Position numbers and translations under genes: made by a program
The notes under the pieces: generated by a model
Database searches by the model: none
What the model was told of the DNA's origin: nothing
Seen by the model: the letters and a program-made list of their open reading frames with translations, nothing else
In this document: positions 33,592 to 44,290 of the stretch, piece after piece
How positions within the stretch are numbered: the first letter of the stretch is position 1
Layout of the letters: each line of letters opens with the position of its first letter
Assembly (NCBI GenBank): GCA_019321725.1
Contig: CM033110.1
Coordinates: forward strand, 16,175,278-16,239,277
Length of the DNA stretch: 64,000 bases
Direction: 5' to 3'
DNA from: Paulownia fortunei
Taxonomy: Eukaryota; Streptophyta; Magnoliopsida; Lamiales; Paulowniaceae

Positions 33592-33945
33592 AGGACCAAA
33601 AAGATACAAGTTTGTCATAAATGTGCTCGATAGACTTGCAACACAAAATGTTCCTTAGGAATCATTTCTAAAAATCTAAAAGATAAAATTCAATTTATTA
33701 TAGATGGACTAAGTAAGGAGTCTTTATATGATATTATATTGACTCTTGAGATGCATTCATGTGGATTAGTGCAACATGTAGTTCTTCATTTATGGAATTA
33801 CTTCCAGGATGAATATGAGTGTTATAGTTTTGGGAATCTAATATTAAAAGACCTCATTTGCCAGTTTATAAGAAAACTGGATGAGAAGCATATCCTTGAC
33901 CCATAGAGGGTGTTTAAGCTGTTACCGGATGTAAAACCAGAGTAA
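33592..33945 (+). pseudogene. Unrecognised coding remnant between integrase and LOG
   Basis: One frame (33613-33903) stays open for 97 codons apart from a single TAG (33634-33636). It begins with a Cys cluster C-x2-C-x4-C-x3-C (33613-33651; CHKCAR then TCNTKC), followed by KDKIQFIIDGLSKESLYDII, LEMHSCGLVQHVVLHLWNYF and ICQFIRKLDEKHILDP, then a TAG and a short continuation. Composition looks protein-like: regular hydrophobic spacing, Trp and Cys present, good codon mix. I do not recognise the family. It may be a second captured host segment or an Athila-specific 3' ORF. Confidence 0.45.
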
Positions 33946-34153
33946 GATATGAGCTACAGTCACAACTACATGTACATTCGCATGTAAGTAGCAAATTTTC
34001 AAATTTTGTGTCCTTATTTTCAACATTTCTAATAAAATAAAAAGACGTGTAATAAATACATTTCCTATTCACACCTCAATAAATAACACCGTACTTACTC
34101 CATTTTTGTACAACTCACTTTCTAAAAAAAATAAAAATAAAAAAATAAAAAAT

Positions 34154-34757
34154 ATGAAAGGGTCTTCCACTCGCAAGTTCAACTGTATTTGTGGAACCAA
34201 TCCAGAAAAATATGGTGAGTTTATAGGGCTAGCCAATAATCTTGTTAGAACTTTAGCAGTAAGAAAAATTTATTTAGTATATGAGGAGGCAGTCTGGGGT
34301 TAATAGGGAGTGTTGCTACTTCTACTCATGTAAGAGGAGTCAAAATTTTTGAAGTTATCCCAAAATCTTTAACAATATAGAATATCATAAGTATGATCAT
34401 TGGAGATGAACTAAAAGTATCACATATTTAGGACAAAATACTTAATATGTTAAACAATGCGGATGCATTCATTACTCTACCTGGCGGTTTTGGTACATTG
34501 GATGAATTATTCCAAGTTATCTCTTGGGCACAACTTAACATTCTCCTGAAACCTTATTCTTAATATTAATGATTTATTTGAAGGTTTGTTATCTTTTGTT
34601 GATCATGCTGCAAAAAAATATTTTATTACCATCTGCAAGATGAATTCTTATTTATGCTCCAACACCTGACCAATTTATTGATCAACTTTTAGCATATGCG
34701 CTAGAACCTGATCCATCACTAGATCGTGTGGATTGGTCTAACAAGAAAAATGGTTGA
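34154..34757 (+). pseudogene. LOG-like (cytokinin riboside 5'-monophosphate phosphoribohydrolase) captured by Athila element
   Basis: Starts MKGSSTRKFNCICGTNPEKY, as in LOG proteins (FKRICVFCGSS). ANNLVRTLAVRKIYLVYEEA matches the LVxRxIxLVYGGG region. The signature PGGxGTxxE is intact at 34480-34506 within [20 protein letters not shown], followed by [21 protein letters not shown] and, in another frame, IYAPTPDQFIDQLLAYALEP match the C-terminal helix. It ends DWSNKKNG and a stop at 34757. LOG enzymes release active cytokinin bases from their nucleotides. The 604 bases span nearly a full LOG (about 215 residues) without interruption, whereas plant LOG genes have several introns, so an mRNA-derived capture is inferred. 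At least four shifts or stops disable it. Position, between integrase and the 3' LTR, is the usual site of Athila extra sequence. Confidence 0.85.
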
Positions 34758-36466
34758 AAATATTAATTGAATTTGACTCTCAGCCTAAGGAATTTCAACT
34801 AATAGTGTATATATTTTGTTGTTTCAGCTTTATTTTCCAATAAGTCACATTTTAAGTAATATCTTCCAAACTCTACTTTCCTATTTATTTTTTACATTGA
34901 TGATAATGTCTCGATTAAGTTGGGGGAATGGATAGTTGATATCATGACTTGTGTGTTCAATGTGTGTGTTTTCTAGTTTTTTTTTAAATCCAGGCGTGTT
35001 TTTTTGGGATCCATTGAAATCATGAAAATAATGGCAGAGTAAAAGGTAATTGTAACACTTTTGAGATACACCCCTATTTTTGCATAACATGACAGGTTTG
35101 TGAAATCTTTAATAAAAGTTTATGAATTGATAAATTTTTTTAGTCGTAAATGTTCTTCCAACTTCAATGATTAAAATTAAGCGTGAATAATGTAGTTTGA
35201 TTGATGATGGGTATTGTTTTGGACTTTGATATTGTTCTTTGGTTAATATATTTTTGCAATAATTATACTCAAATATTTTTGCACAAATAGTTATGTTATT
35301 CGGTGTGGAGACAAGCATATCAAAATAGGTAGTTCTTATACCCTCAATTTAATCATCACTTGAATTTTCGACATAGAGGATCGAGTGATAGAACTTTCCT
35401 TTCGGTTTGTCAAGGCAAACGACTGATTGAGCATCACTTGAAAAATGATTAAGACATTAGGATTTTTAGCACCATGGCCAAATCAGCTTGTTCACCATGC
35501 GTTCCAAGAGAACATCCCCCATAGTAAGCTACTTTGAGCCTTTCAATAAACAAGTATTTTTTTTGGTACCATATTTTTTTACCTAGCATAAATACACTAT
35601 TATCCTACATTTGTTCTAAAAATAATTTGAAGTTTTAGAGACATTCCATTGACAAGGTGAGCTTGCAAAAGAAATTTGGGTTTGAATAAAAGATAATTTT
35701 AGGGGATTTTCTCTTCTAAAAAAAATTGCAAAGTGTTAAAAATATTACGAATTGCAACTAAAAATGAGATCTTGCAAAAGCAATAAGAATGATGAAGAGG
35801 GGTCCAATTCAATAACAATAGGCCCCGATGTTGAAATTCATGGAGTATGAGAATTATTCATTGATAAACTATCTGTCTCTAATCCCATGAAGTTTTTAGA
35901 ATTTTTGTTGCATCTTATTCTTTTTATTTCTTAGCCGCATCACTATTATTTGGTCCCATTACAATCTTTGTTGAACACCTTTTAATTTCGTACGGTGCCT
36001 TCGGTGTAGTGGAGATTTGTACCAAATAAAGAGTCTATGATGTTTAACTCTTCCATTAAAGATTGGGTGATGGTTTTGTGAGGTTCAATGGGAATTCACT
36101 TGTTTGAAGCATGCATGGTTTCGTCACTGTTGGCATTGACTATTTACACATACACTTGAATATGCTTATTATGGATTTTTATTAACTTTTGAATGACTAA
36201 GGGTTATATTCAATATTTGTTTGATTTCATTACCATATTCCTTTGTTGCTTCCTGAGAGTAATAGTTGGAAATTAGTTATCATAGGTGTTTGTGGGTATC
36301 ACCACTGAAAACCCTCACGAGACTATAACTCATCCTCTTTGGACCACCTAGGAGTTTAAAGGCTTGTTGCATATACTAAATGCAATTGTAATTTTTTACG
36401 AAAGTGAATTAGTTTATGTTTATTTTATGCTTGCTTGAGGACGAGCAAGGGTTAAGTGTGGGGAAA
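34758..36466 (+). other. Athila 3' internal non-coding region and polypurine end
   Basis: No protein domain. Athila-like untranslated phrases include a CTCGATTAAGTTGGGGG segment near 34908 and the final GAGGACGAGCAAGGGTTAAG-GTGTGGGGAAATT tract at 36434-36466, which serves as plus-strand primer next to the 3' LTR. Confidence 0.7.
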
Positions 36467-38428
36467 TTTGATAAATGCATATTTTGATATATTTTTATAT
36501 CAAATCCTTTATACTTTTATTGCTTTATTCTTGTTAATATCATAGTTTTATTAATATTTTATGTTAAAGAATCAATGAACAAAAAAATATCAAAAAGAGC
36601 TAAAATAAAATCGAAAAAGGCAACACATTTCATGAGCAAATTGGGAGATAATATTTTATTAAATCAAAGAAGTATCATAATTAGAAGATAAAAGGTTATT
36701 TTTGCCTACTTCCATTATATATAGATCAAAATATATGCAAAAAATCACTTGAACCTTGCAAGTGATTGTTGGGCTTGCATTAAATTTAAAATAAGCATGT
36801 TTATAGACTTGTGTAGTTTTCGTATTTTGAGCAAAACTCCATGCTCAAAAGTTCTATGGACCTAAGTCTTACTTTATTTGAAAACCAAGAAATAGAACTA
36901 CAACTTTATTGTTGGAAGCTCAGTCCAATTCAGCTTTGATTATAGCTGAAAATTCATCCGTATATGTATTAGAAAGGACCTATCTATGCTAATACATCTC
37001 ATTAAATCAAACATAACTTTATCCCTAGTAGTTATAATTAGATGATTCAAGTTAAAAAATGAAGATAACAAAAAATCTACAATTTTTATGTTGATTATAT
37101 TTCCAAATTCAGCTGATTGGATGGAGAAAAATATGTTATAAAATTTAAATCTGAAAAGAACATGTGAATTTAAAGCATATTTGAAGTTAATTTAGAGTGC
37201 ATTTGGAGTGAATTTAGAGATGTCAATCTAGACAATCTTCTACTATAAATAGGAGCTCTTGAATAGCATTCAAGATACACAAAAACTCTTAGAAGGAGAA
37301 AAAAAAATTATTATTGTCTTTCCTTAGGCTAAGTTTTCTAGTAGTAATGTAAGTTTTATAGTAGTAATAGAAATGTATTCTCTAGTTTTTCTTCTATTTT
37401 TAGTCTTTTCTACTTTTATTATGTCTTTTTAAATTTTATTTAGTTCAGAAAAAAGGGTGAACCTCTTGATGGAGGAAGAGTAACGGTTATAAAGGTGCAT
37501 AATGTTCAGGTGTATTGTAATATTATTTTAATTTTTCATTGAAACCCTCCTTATTTTGTGGTGATTCTTGATTTATGTATCACCAATGGTACAACAAATA
37601 TTTGGATACATTTAGCTTATTGTACGGTTTTACAATACCAGCTGCTAATGTGAAATCATGATTTGTTGTAAACAAGGTGTGCATAAATACTTAATCCCAT
37701 AAATAAGTGTTGGAGTTAAATTTCCATCTTGTTTAGTAAAGATTTTTTATTTATGTATCACCAATGACACAATAAATATTTGGGTTCATTTAGCCTATTG
37801 TATGGTTCTACTCCACTGGCCGCTAACGTGAAACCATGATTTATTGTAGACAAAAGTGTGCATAAATATTTAATCTTATAAATAAGTGTTAGTGTTAAAA
37901 CCATCTTGTTTAGTGGAGATTCTTGATTTATGTATCACCAATGACATAACAAATATTTAGGTTTATTTAGCTTATTATACGGTTCTACTCCACCGATTGC
38001 TAACATCAAATCTTGATATGTTGTAGATAAAAGTGTGCATAAATACTTGATCGCATAAACAAGTATTGGTGTTAAGAGATAATTTGCAAATAATATGATA
38101 ATATAATAATTACCTTAATGCATGAGCTATTTGATAATATCTTTTCATTGAAATCTTTGGATTCCAATAATGTCATTTAAAAGAGGTAATAATCATTCCT
38201 CTATCCAAAACTCAAGAGCGGATCCCTAATCTTCAGTATTGTTTTTACTTTCATTTCGTAGTTATAGCATAATTTTTTCTTTATAATCTAAACCATATTC
38301 ACCCCATCTTTTAAGGAATATAAACTCAAAAATTTCAAACAACTTTCATGTGGATCGACCTCAAACGCTTGAGAAATTTATTACTTGACCCAACCTGCAC
38401 TTGGGTTTATAACCTTAATATTATAACA
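36467..38428 (+). mobile_element. 3' LTR of the Athila-like element
   Basis: 1962 bases, TGATAAATGCATATTTTG...ATTATAACA. Longer than its partner mainly because it holds three internal repeat units, at about 37560, 37737 and 37914. A CTATAAATAGG box lies near 37243. Confidence 0.9.
37560..38078 (+). repeat. Three copies of the ~177-bp LTR-internal repeat
   Basis: Each unit begins near GATTCTTGATTTATGTATCACC and carries the TACTCCACC...GCTAACGTG and GTGTGCATAAATA phrases. Starts at about 37560, 37737 and 37914. Confidence 0.85.
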
Positions 38429-38724
38429 ATTAGCTCGAAGGGTAGCAAATGTAATTTCATATTGAATTTCAATGACAAAATAGATAATTAAGCTTAATAT
38501 TTCAAGCTGGACAGGCTGGATAAAGGAATCACACCCCCTATGTTGGATTAAAATCAGGCCAAATATTTAAATTTGTGCCGAGCTTGGTGTTATCGCATAG
38601 GCCACCATTTGTGAAAATATGCAATTAATTGAGCTCGATGGCTTAGTAAATCAAACATTTTTTGCCAAAGTAAATGAGGCCTTAATAAATACTAAAAAAT
38701 ATGATAATTTCAAGTGAACATGTT
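38429..38724. other. Interval before the LINE fragment
   Basis: No recognisable coding sequence. It contains the 5' truncation point of the LINE. Confidence 0.4.
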
Positions 38725-40915
38725 CACTCACAATTTGTTTTATGCGGATGATATCATAATTTTTACCAATTCTAATAAGACTGAACTTCAAAGATTGATG
38801 ACTTTCCTTCAAAACTACATTGGGGTCTCTCGATAGCTCATTAATAACTCAAAGAGCTCTTTCATTGTTAGCAAGAAGTGTTCTAGCTCAATGTTACAAC
38901 AACTATATCATATAAGAGGCTTTACTTATAAACCACTTCTTGTCACTTATGTAGGAGCCCTACTCTATAAAGGACACAAGAAATGTGTTCTCTAACAGGA
39001 TCTCATCAATAAAATAAGAAACTAGCTTCAAGGATGGGAAAAAAAACTGCTCTATCCACTGGAGGTAAACTCGTTCTTATCAAAAACACTCTATCTACCA
39101 TATCACTCTACCTCATCCAGGTTCTTCAGCCTCCCAAAACTGTGTTGCATACTATTGAGCAAATAATGGATAGATTTTTCTGAGGATCCTATGGAGAACA
39201 ACGAAGTATGCACTGGACCTCTTGGGACACCATTTACTCTCATGTGGAGGAGGGAGGCGTTCTCCTTCAAATTGTGGTGGAGGTTTAGATCATCATCATC
39301 TTTATAGGCCACATTCGTGAAAAAAAGATATTATGGAGGATTTTTCCTAGAACAATCAAAGTATTGGTCCCTGATAGCACAATTTGGAAGAGAATTTGTA
39401 AAGCAGGATATGCAGTCCAAAACACTATGTTTTGGTCCTTGGGTGTAGGAAAAATGTTCTTTTAGCATGATTATTGGTTTGGAGATGGTCCAATCTCATC
39501 TTTCCTAGGGGGAGAGACATATGGATTTAAATTAGTGAACTACTATTAGAAAGAAAGAAAATGGAATCTTAGAGACTTCAGCAAGTCCTACCCTAACATT
39601 GGGTGGATTTGATTTGTAAGGTGCCCATTAGTAGTGAACAAACTGATATTTTGGGATGGAAACTCATGCCTCATGATGAATTTTTTATTGCATCGGCTTG
39701 GGAGCACATCAGACATGGCAAGGTGAAATAGAATTTGCCTAGAGATTTCTAAAGTCCTCATTCACGCCTACCATGTCAATTTTCTTTTAGAGATTTGTTC
39801 ATAATTGGATTCCTGTAGACCTTAGATTGCAAGAGAATGGTTTTCAGCTTGCTTCTAAATGTCAATGTATTCATCTGGAATCTATACAACATCTCTTTAT
39901 CATTAGTGACTGAGCTAGGGAGGTTTGGGAGCACTTTGCAATATCTTTAACATTCAGCCCCATCATGTTGCACTTCTTATCTATTATTGGAAATTTTCTA
40001 ATCCATTCTTTCATCTCAAACACATACGCATCCTTATCTCTCTTCTCATTCTTCGATTTATTTGGACATAGAGAAATAATTCTAAACATAGACATAAAGG
40101 CTTTTATTCATCCTGAGTCATCTGGAAAGTTTATAATCTTATTTCTCTTCTCTTTAAATGTTGGAAACTTTCTTGCAAGCTTTGGCAAGGAGACCTCGAA
40201 ATGGCGGCACAACTTGGATACCACTTTACCACCGAAAAACAAAAGAAGACACTGCAAATTATTTGGAAAAAACCATCACCGAGCTAGTTTAAGCTTAACA
40301 TTGATGGCGCATCTAAAGGTACAGTAGGACAAGCAGGAGCAGTAGGCATTATCAGAGACCATCTGGGCAACACCATTGTTGCATTTCAAGACTTTATTGG
40401 TACATCAACTAGCATTTATGCTGAGATTTTGCACTTAACAGATGACTACAGTTTGCTATAAAACTTGTCATTTCACATTTATGGATCGAACTTGATGCAT
40501 TAGCAGTTATTAACATCATCACATCTTCAGCGTATGGGCACTGGAGATTGCAGGAGCTACTGATAGAAATCAAAAATAACTTGCATCATTTAGTCACTTC
40601 CATTACAAGAGAAGGTAACAAGATTGCTGATTTTTTTGCTAATGAAGCTTGCAACATCCTCGCTTCAAGGATTTTTACAGTGCAACAACTTGCAGGGACA
40701 ATTCTTGCTTAGATTGGATTAATTAGAACTTCCCTCATTTAGATACACATGAGTCACACTTATATATCTTTTGTAGAATTATGTATAGGGATATCCTCAC
40801 ATAGAGATCACTTATAGTGACTATGTAAAGGAGTAATACTCCTTCCTTGTTTTACTCTTAGTACTCTGGGTTTTAATTTGGCTCCCTTCTATAAAACAAT
40901 GTGCACTACTTTTTT
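38725..40915 (+). pseudogene. 5'-truncated LINE (non-LTR retrotransposon)
   Basis: The second half of a plant L1-type ORF2. RT palm box FYADDIIIFTNSN (YADD at 38741-38752), then LINNSKSSFIVSK, LQGWEKKLLYP, PYHSTSSRFFSLPKLCCILL and WTSWDTIYSHVEEGGV-like words (39180-39260), then a shifted LWWRF-type motif. A degraded zf-RVT region lies at 39700-39960, and an RNase H domain at 40285-40690 (KLNIDGASKGTVGQAGAVGIIRDH, WIELDALAVINII, TREGNKIADFFANEA). The 3' end near 40880-40915 keeps the typical LAPFYKTMCTTFF tail. Endonuclease and the front of RT are absent, as expected for incomplete target-primed insertion. Numerous stops. Confidence 0.9.
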
Positions 40916-42575
40916 TTAAGTGTTATATATAGGCTGGGATCATTACCTAAATCCCCACCTTGGGTTTTTTTGAATTTAAAAATAAAAAAAATTATTTTGT
41001 CATTGATTCAAATTCCATCTTCCCCCTACTTACATATCACCGTTGAGGCTGAATGTATTGCTTGTGTAATAAAAAAAAGAATATATTTTAATAAACAAAA
41101 AAACGAAAAAAATACACCAAATTAAAACATAATTCCCGAAATAAGGCACGAAAGTGGGAAAAGTGTTAATTATTTCCTCCTCATTTAATCATTAATAAAA
41201 TTTCATAAATATGGTGAGTTAATAAGTAGAATGAGCTGCTGCTGCAATCAGGGACGGAGTAATATGTCATTAAAACTCAAATGCAAATGCAAATGCAAAT
41301 ATACTACCGCATATTGACACACATATAATAACCTTTACCGTTATTCTAATAAAAAAAAAAAATAGCTTCTAAATGCAGAAGAGAAGCAATTCTAAATATG
41401 AATGAGAAGTAATTTAATTTAGCGTTACTTAAAAAATAGAGCTTAAAAAATTTGGAAATCATGACTTGGAAATGAGATTAACTGCAACTTCAAACTTCTA
41501 AATAAAGTTGTAGCAATAAGTTAATGATTATTTTATTCCATCAATAGCGTGTAGTCCCCTACTAATCTATTCTGAAAAAAAAAAATAGAAAGATAAAAAA
41601 ACAATCCTTAGAATAGTAGAAGAAGCTAAATAAATAATCAAGTACTTTTTTATTTTCTCCAATGTTTCTATATTCACAAAACAAAATATGTACATCAGAA
41701 ATAAATAAAAATAATTAAACTTCAAAAAGTTAATCTTAGAACATAGTACTAAAAAAGGATTTACACAGTTACTTTTTTATTTACAATGATTCATTCACTA
41801 TTATGATTAAAAACAGAAAGTACAACTCAAAAGTTGGAAAAAAAGTCACGGCAAAAATTATTAAATATTCAATTAACTTATACAATCATAGAAAGAAAAT
41901 AATAATAAAACTTCTAAATATTAGTGGAATATCTTTGTACTGATATAAATTTGAAATTTTCTGTAAAACAAATGAGAGACAAGAAATTTTATTGAGATTA
42001 GCCTTTTGATCTCAATTCACTTGATATATTCAAAGTAAAGCTAAACAAAAGCTAAAACTGAAGTAAATAAGTTAGTAATTTTCCACAACCAAAAAAAATT
42101 CAAGTTTAAAAGTTGGTATATAGATGTTTTTGGTAAGAAAAGAAAAAAAGGAAAAAAAAAAGAAAAAAGTACTACTAAATAAGTGAAGACAGCACTTAAA
42201 GTGGGCAATAATTAAGGGGAACAAAACAAATATGGAAAACGAAATGAGTTGAAGTGAATATTTTTTCAATTAGAACTGAAACCAAAAAATAAATAAATAG
42301 TAGATTTACAAGAATAAAAGAACGATTTATGAAAGTCAATGTCATTGTGCGTGACTTGCGAGTATTGGTATTGCTCAAAATGCTCTCCTTCTAATGCTAG
42401 CATTTCAGTGGGGAGAAATAAAAAAGAAAAAAGAAAAATATGAAATGTAAAATATATTATATTTCTTTATATAAAATAAACATTAATTTCAAGTACGTTT
42501 GTAATTGAATATAAGGAAACACATGAAATACATGTATAAATCAATAACTAGCTCCATTAACTACTAACATCTAGA
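40916..42575. other. AT-rich intergenic stretch
   Basis: No gene found. It includes an (AAATGC)3-4 microsatellite at 41279-41300 and poly-A rich tracts near 41340-41360 and 42145-42170. Confidence 0.6.
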
Positions 42576-42579
42576 TATT

Positions 42580-44290
42580 TGCTCTCAACTTTGTGAAAGG
42601 GTATTCTTTTTGGGCTGCAAATATTTGGGCGGCCAATAACGTGCCTAAAAGAGATATTTAATATATTCATATGAATTTTTTAGTCAAAATTTATAAAATA
42701 TTTATTTTTTTAGTTTTTAATTGATGTGGAACGGAGCATAGCATGACATAGTATATTATTAGTTGTGTTGTGGCTTCTACGGATTAAAGAGATGGCTTCC
42801 ATATAAGTAAGTAATACTTTGTCTCATGGGTATAAAAAATGGCTCCCCAGATAGCATTTAGTTCGCGATATTCCAGCTACAATCAACTTTAATACCATTT
42901 ATCATCCCCCAACCAGTAAGCCTACTAAGCATGAGAATTACCTCCAAACCCACCAAGTAAAACTTGAAATTAGGTTATTAAATACTTTCCCAAAATAGAT
43001 ATATAATTGATGCATATGGATTTTTTAGTTAAAATTTATAAGGTGTTCATTTTTTTGTGTTTAGTCCATGTGTGATGGCATCGCAGCTTGTCTTGCCCTA
43101 GGCCCACTAGCCTAATAGACATGAGAATTGCCTTCAAACCCATTGAGTGCAACTTGAAATTGAGTTATGAACAATTTGCCAAAAGGGATATCCAATGGAT
43201 GCAAATGTGTTCTTTACTCAAAGCTTATAAAGTATTCAATTTTTAATTTTTTAGTCTATATGAGATAGGTCATCACATCACCCCGTCTTCAAAACACGAT
43301 GTCCTCGTCAAGGTGTGACACTATCTGTGATTGGTCTTTAAGTATTGGGATTCTAGAGGTGGAAGAGATAGCTCTTGTGCTTATAACACTTTATCCCACG
43401 GGTTCAAGAAATAGCACTCATGTACATAGTATTTTGTCCCTCATATCACTTAGTTTTCGATATTCCAATTTGCGATCGACTTTGATATCATTTGTAACAC
43501 CTCACGCTCACTAGCATGTTGATGCGAGAATTGTATTGAAACCTATCGAGTGCAACTTGAAAAGAGACTATGAATAATTATCCAACAGAGATACAATTGA
43601 TGCATATTACTTATTTAGCCAAAGTTTAAAGGGTGTTCATTTTTTAGTTTTAGTCCATATGGTTTAGAGCACCATAATTTATCATGCCCCAAGCTCGGAA
43701 GCTCGTTGAACGTGAGAATTGCCTCCAAACCACTAAGTGCATTTGAAATTGGGCTACAAACAACTTATTTAAAAGATATATCTAATGAATGTATAAGGGT
43801 TTTTTAACCAAAATTCATAAGTTGTTCTAATTTTCAATTTTTAGTCCATGTCATGAGTCATCACAATCACTCCTTATTTAAAATGCGACATACTCACGAC
43901 GTGACACAATCCATGATTAGTTGCTAAATATTGGAATTCTAGAAGTGGCTTCTATATATTCAAGAGATGTCTCTTGCACATAACATTTTATCCAATGGGA
44001 TTAAAAGATGATTTCCAACCGTGCAGTACTTTATCCCATATAGTACTTAATTTCTAGTATTCCGATTGGTGATTGACTACAGTACCATTTTTCATGTCTT
44101 TGGCCCATGAGCCTGTTGGAGGCAAGAATTGATTCCAAACCCACTACAACTTGATATTGGGCTAACAACTTATTCAAAAGGATATCTAATGAATGTACTT
44201 GGGTTCTTTAACCAAATTTATAAGATTTTTATTTTTTAAAAAATTTAATCCATGAGGATAAGCATAACATCACGTGTCTACTTTTTTAAT
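42580..44290. repeat. Compound tandem repeat, ~590-bp higher-order unit
   Basis: The phrase AACTTGAAATTGGGYTAT recurs at 42962, 43151, 43552, 43742 and 44150: spacings 189, 401, 190, 408. So a roughly 190-base module A alternates with a roughly 400-base A+B module. A carries GAGAATTGCCTCCAAACCCA, GATATCCAATGRATG and TTTTTAGTCCATGTG. B carries ATCACCCCGTCTTCAAAA, GACACTATCTGTGATTGG and TTCGATATTCCAATTTGCGA (43262-43490, 43855-44090, partial 42721-42900). Copies are diverged. No protein is encoded. Confidence 0.85.

Larger units (their letters stand above)
26121..38428 (+). mobile_element. Athila-like Ty3/gypsy element carrying a LOG sequence
   Basis: About 12.3 kb. 5' LTR 26121-27838, decayed tRNA-Asp type primer site 27844-27861, gag, protease, RT, RNase H and integrase to 33191. 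A long 3' internal region (33192-36466) holds an unknown coding remnant and a LOG-like sequence, then an Athila-type polypurine end GGTTAAGTGTGGGGAAATT and the 3' LTR 36467-38428. LTRs share start TGATAAATRCATATTTT. They differ in internal repeat number and carry many substitutions, so insertion is old. Flanking five-mers (GTTTG, ATTAG) do not match convincingly. Confidence 0.92.

Noticed and set aside
35360..35560. Possible envelope-like gene in the Athila 3' region
   Set aside because: No sustained frame, transmembrane segment or signal peptide is visible; it reads as untranslated sequence.
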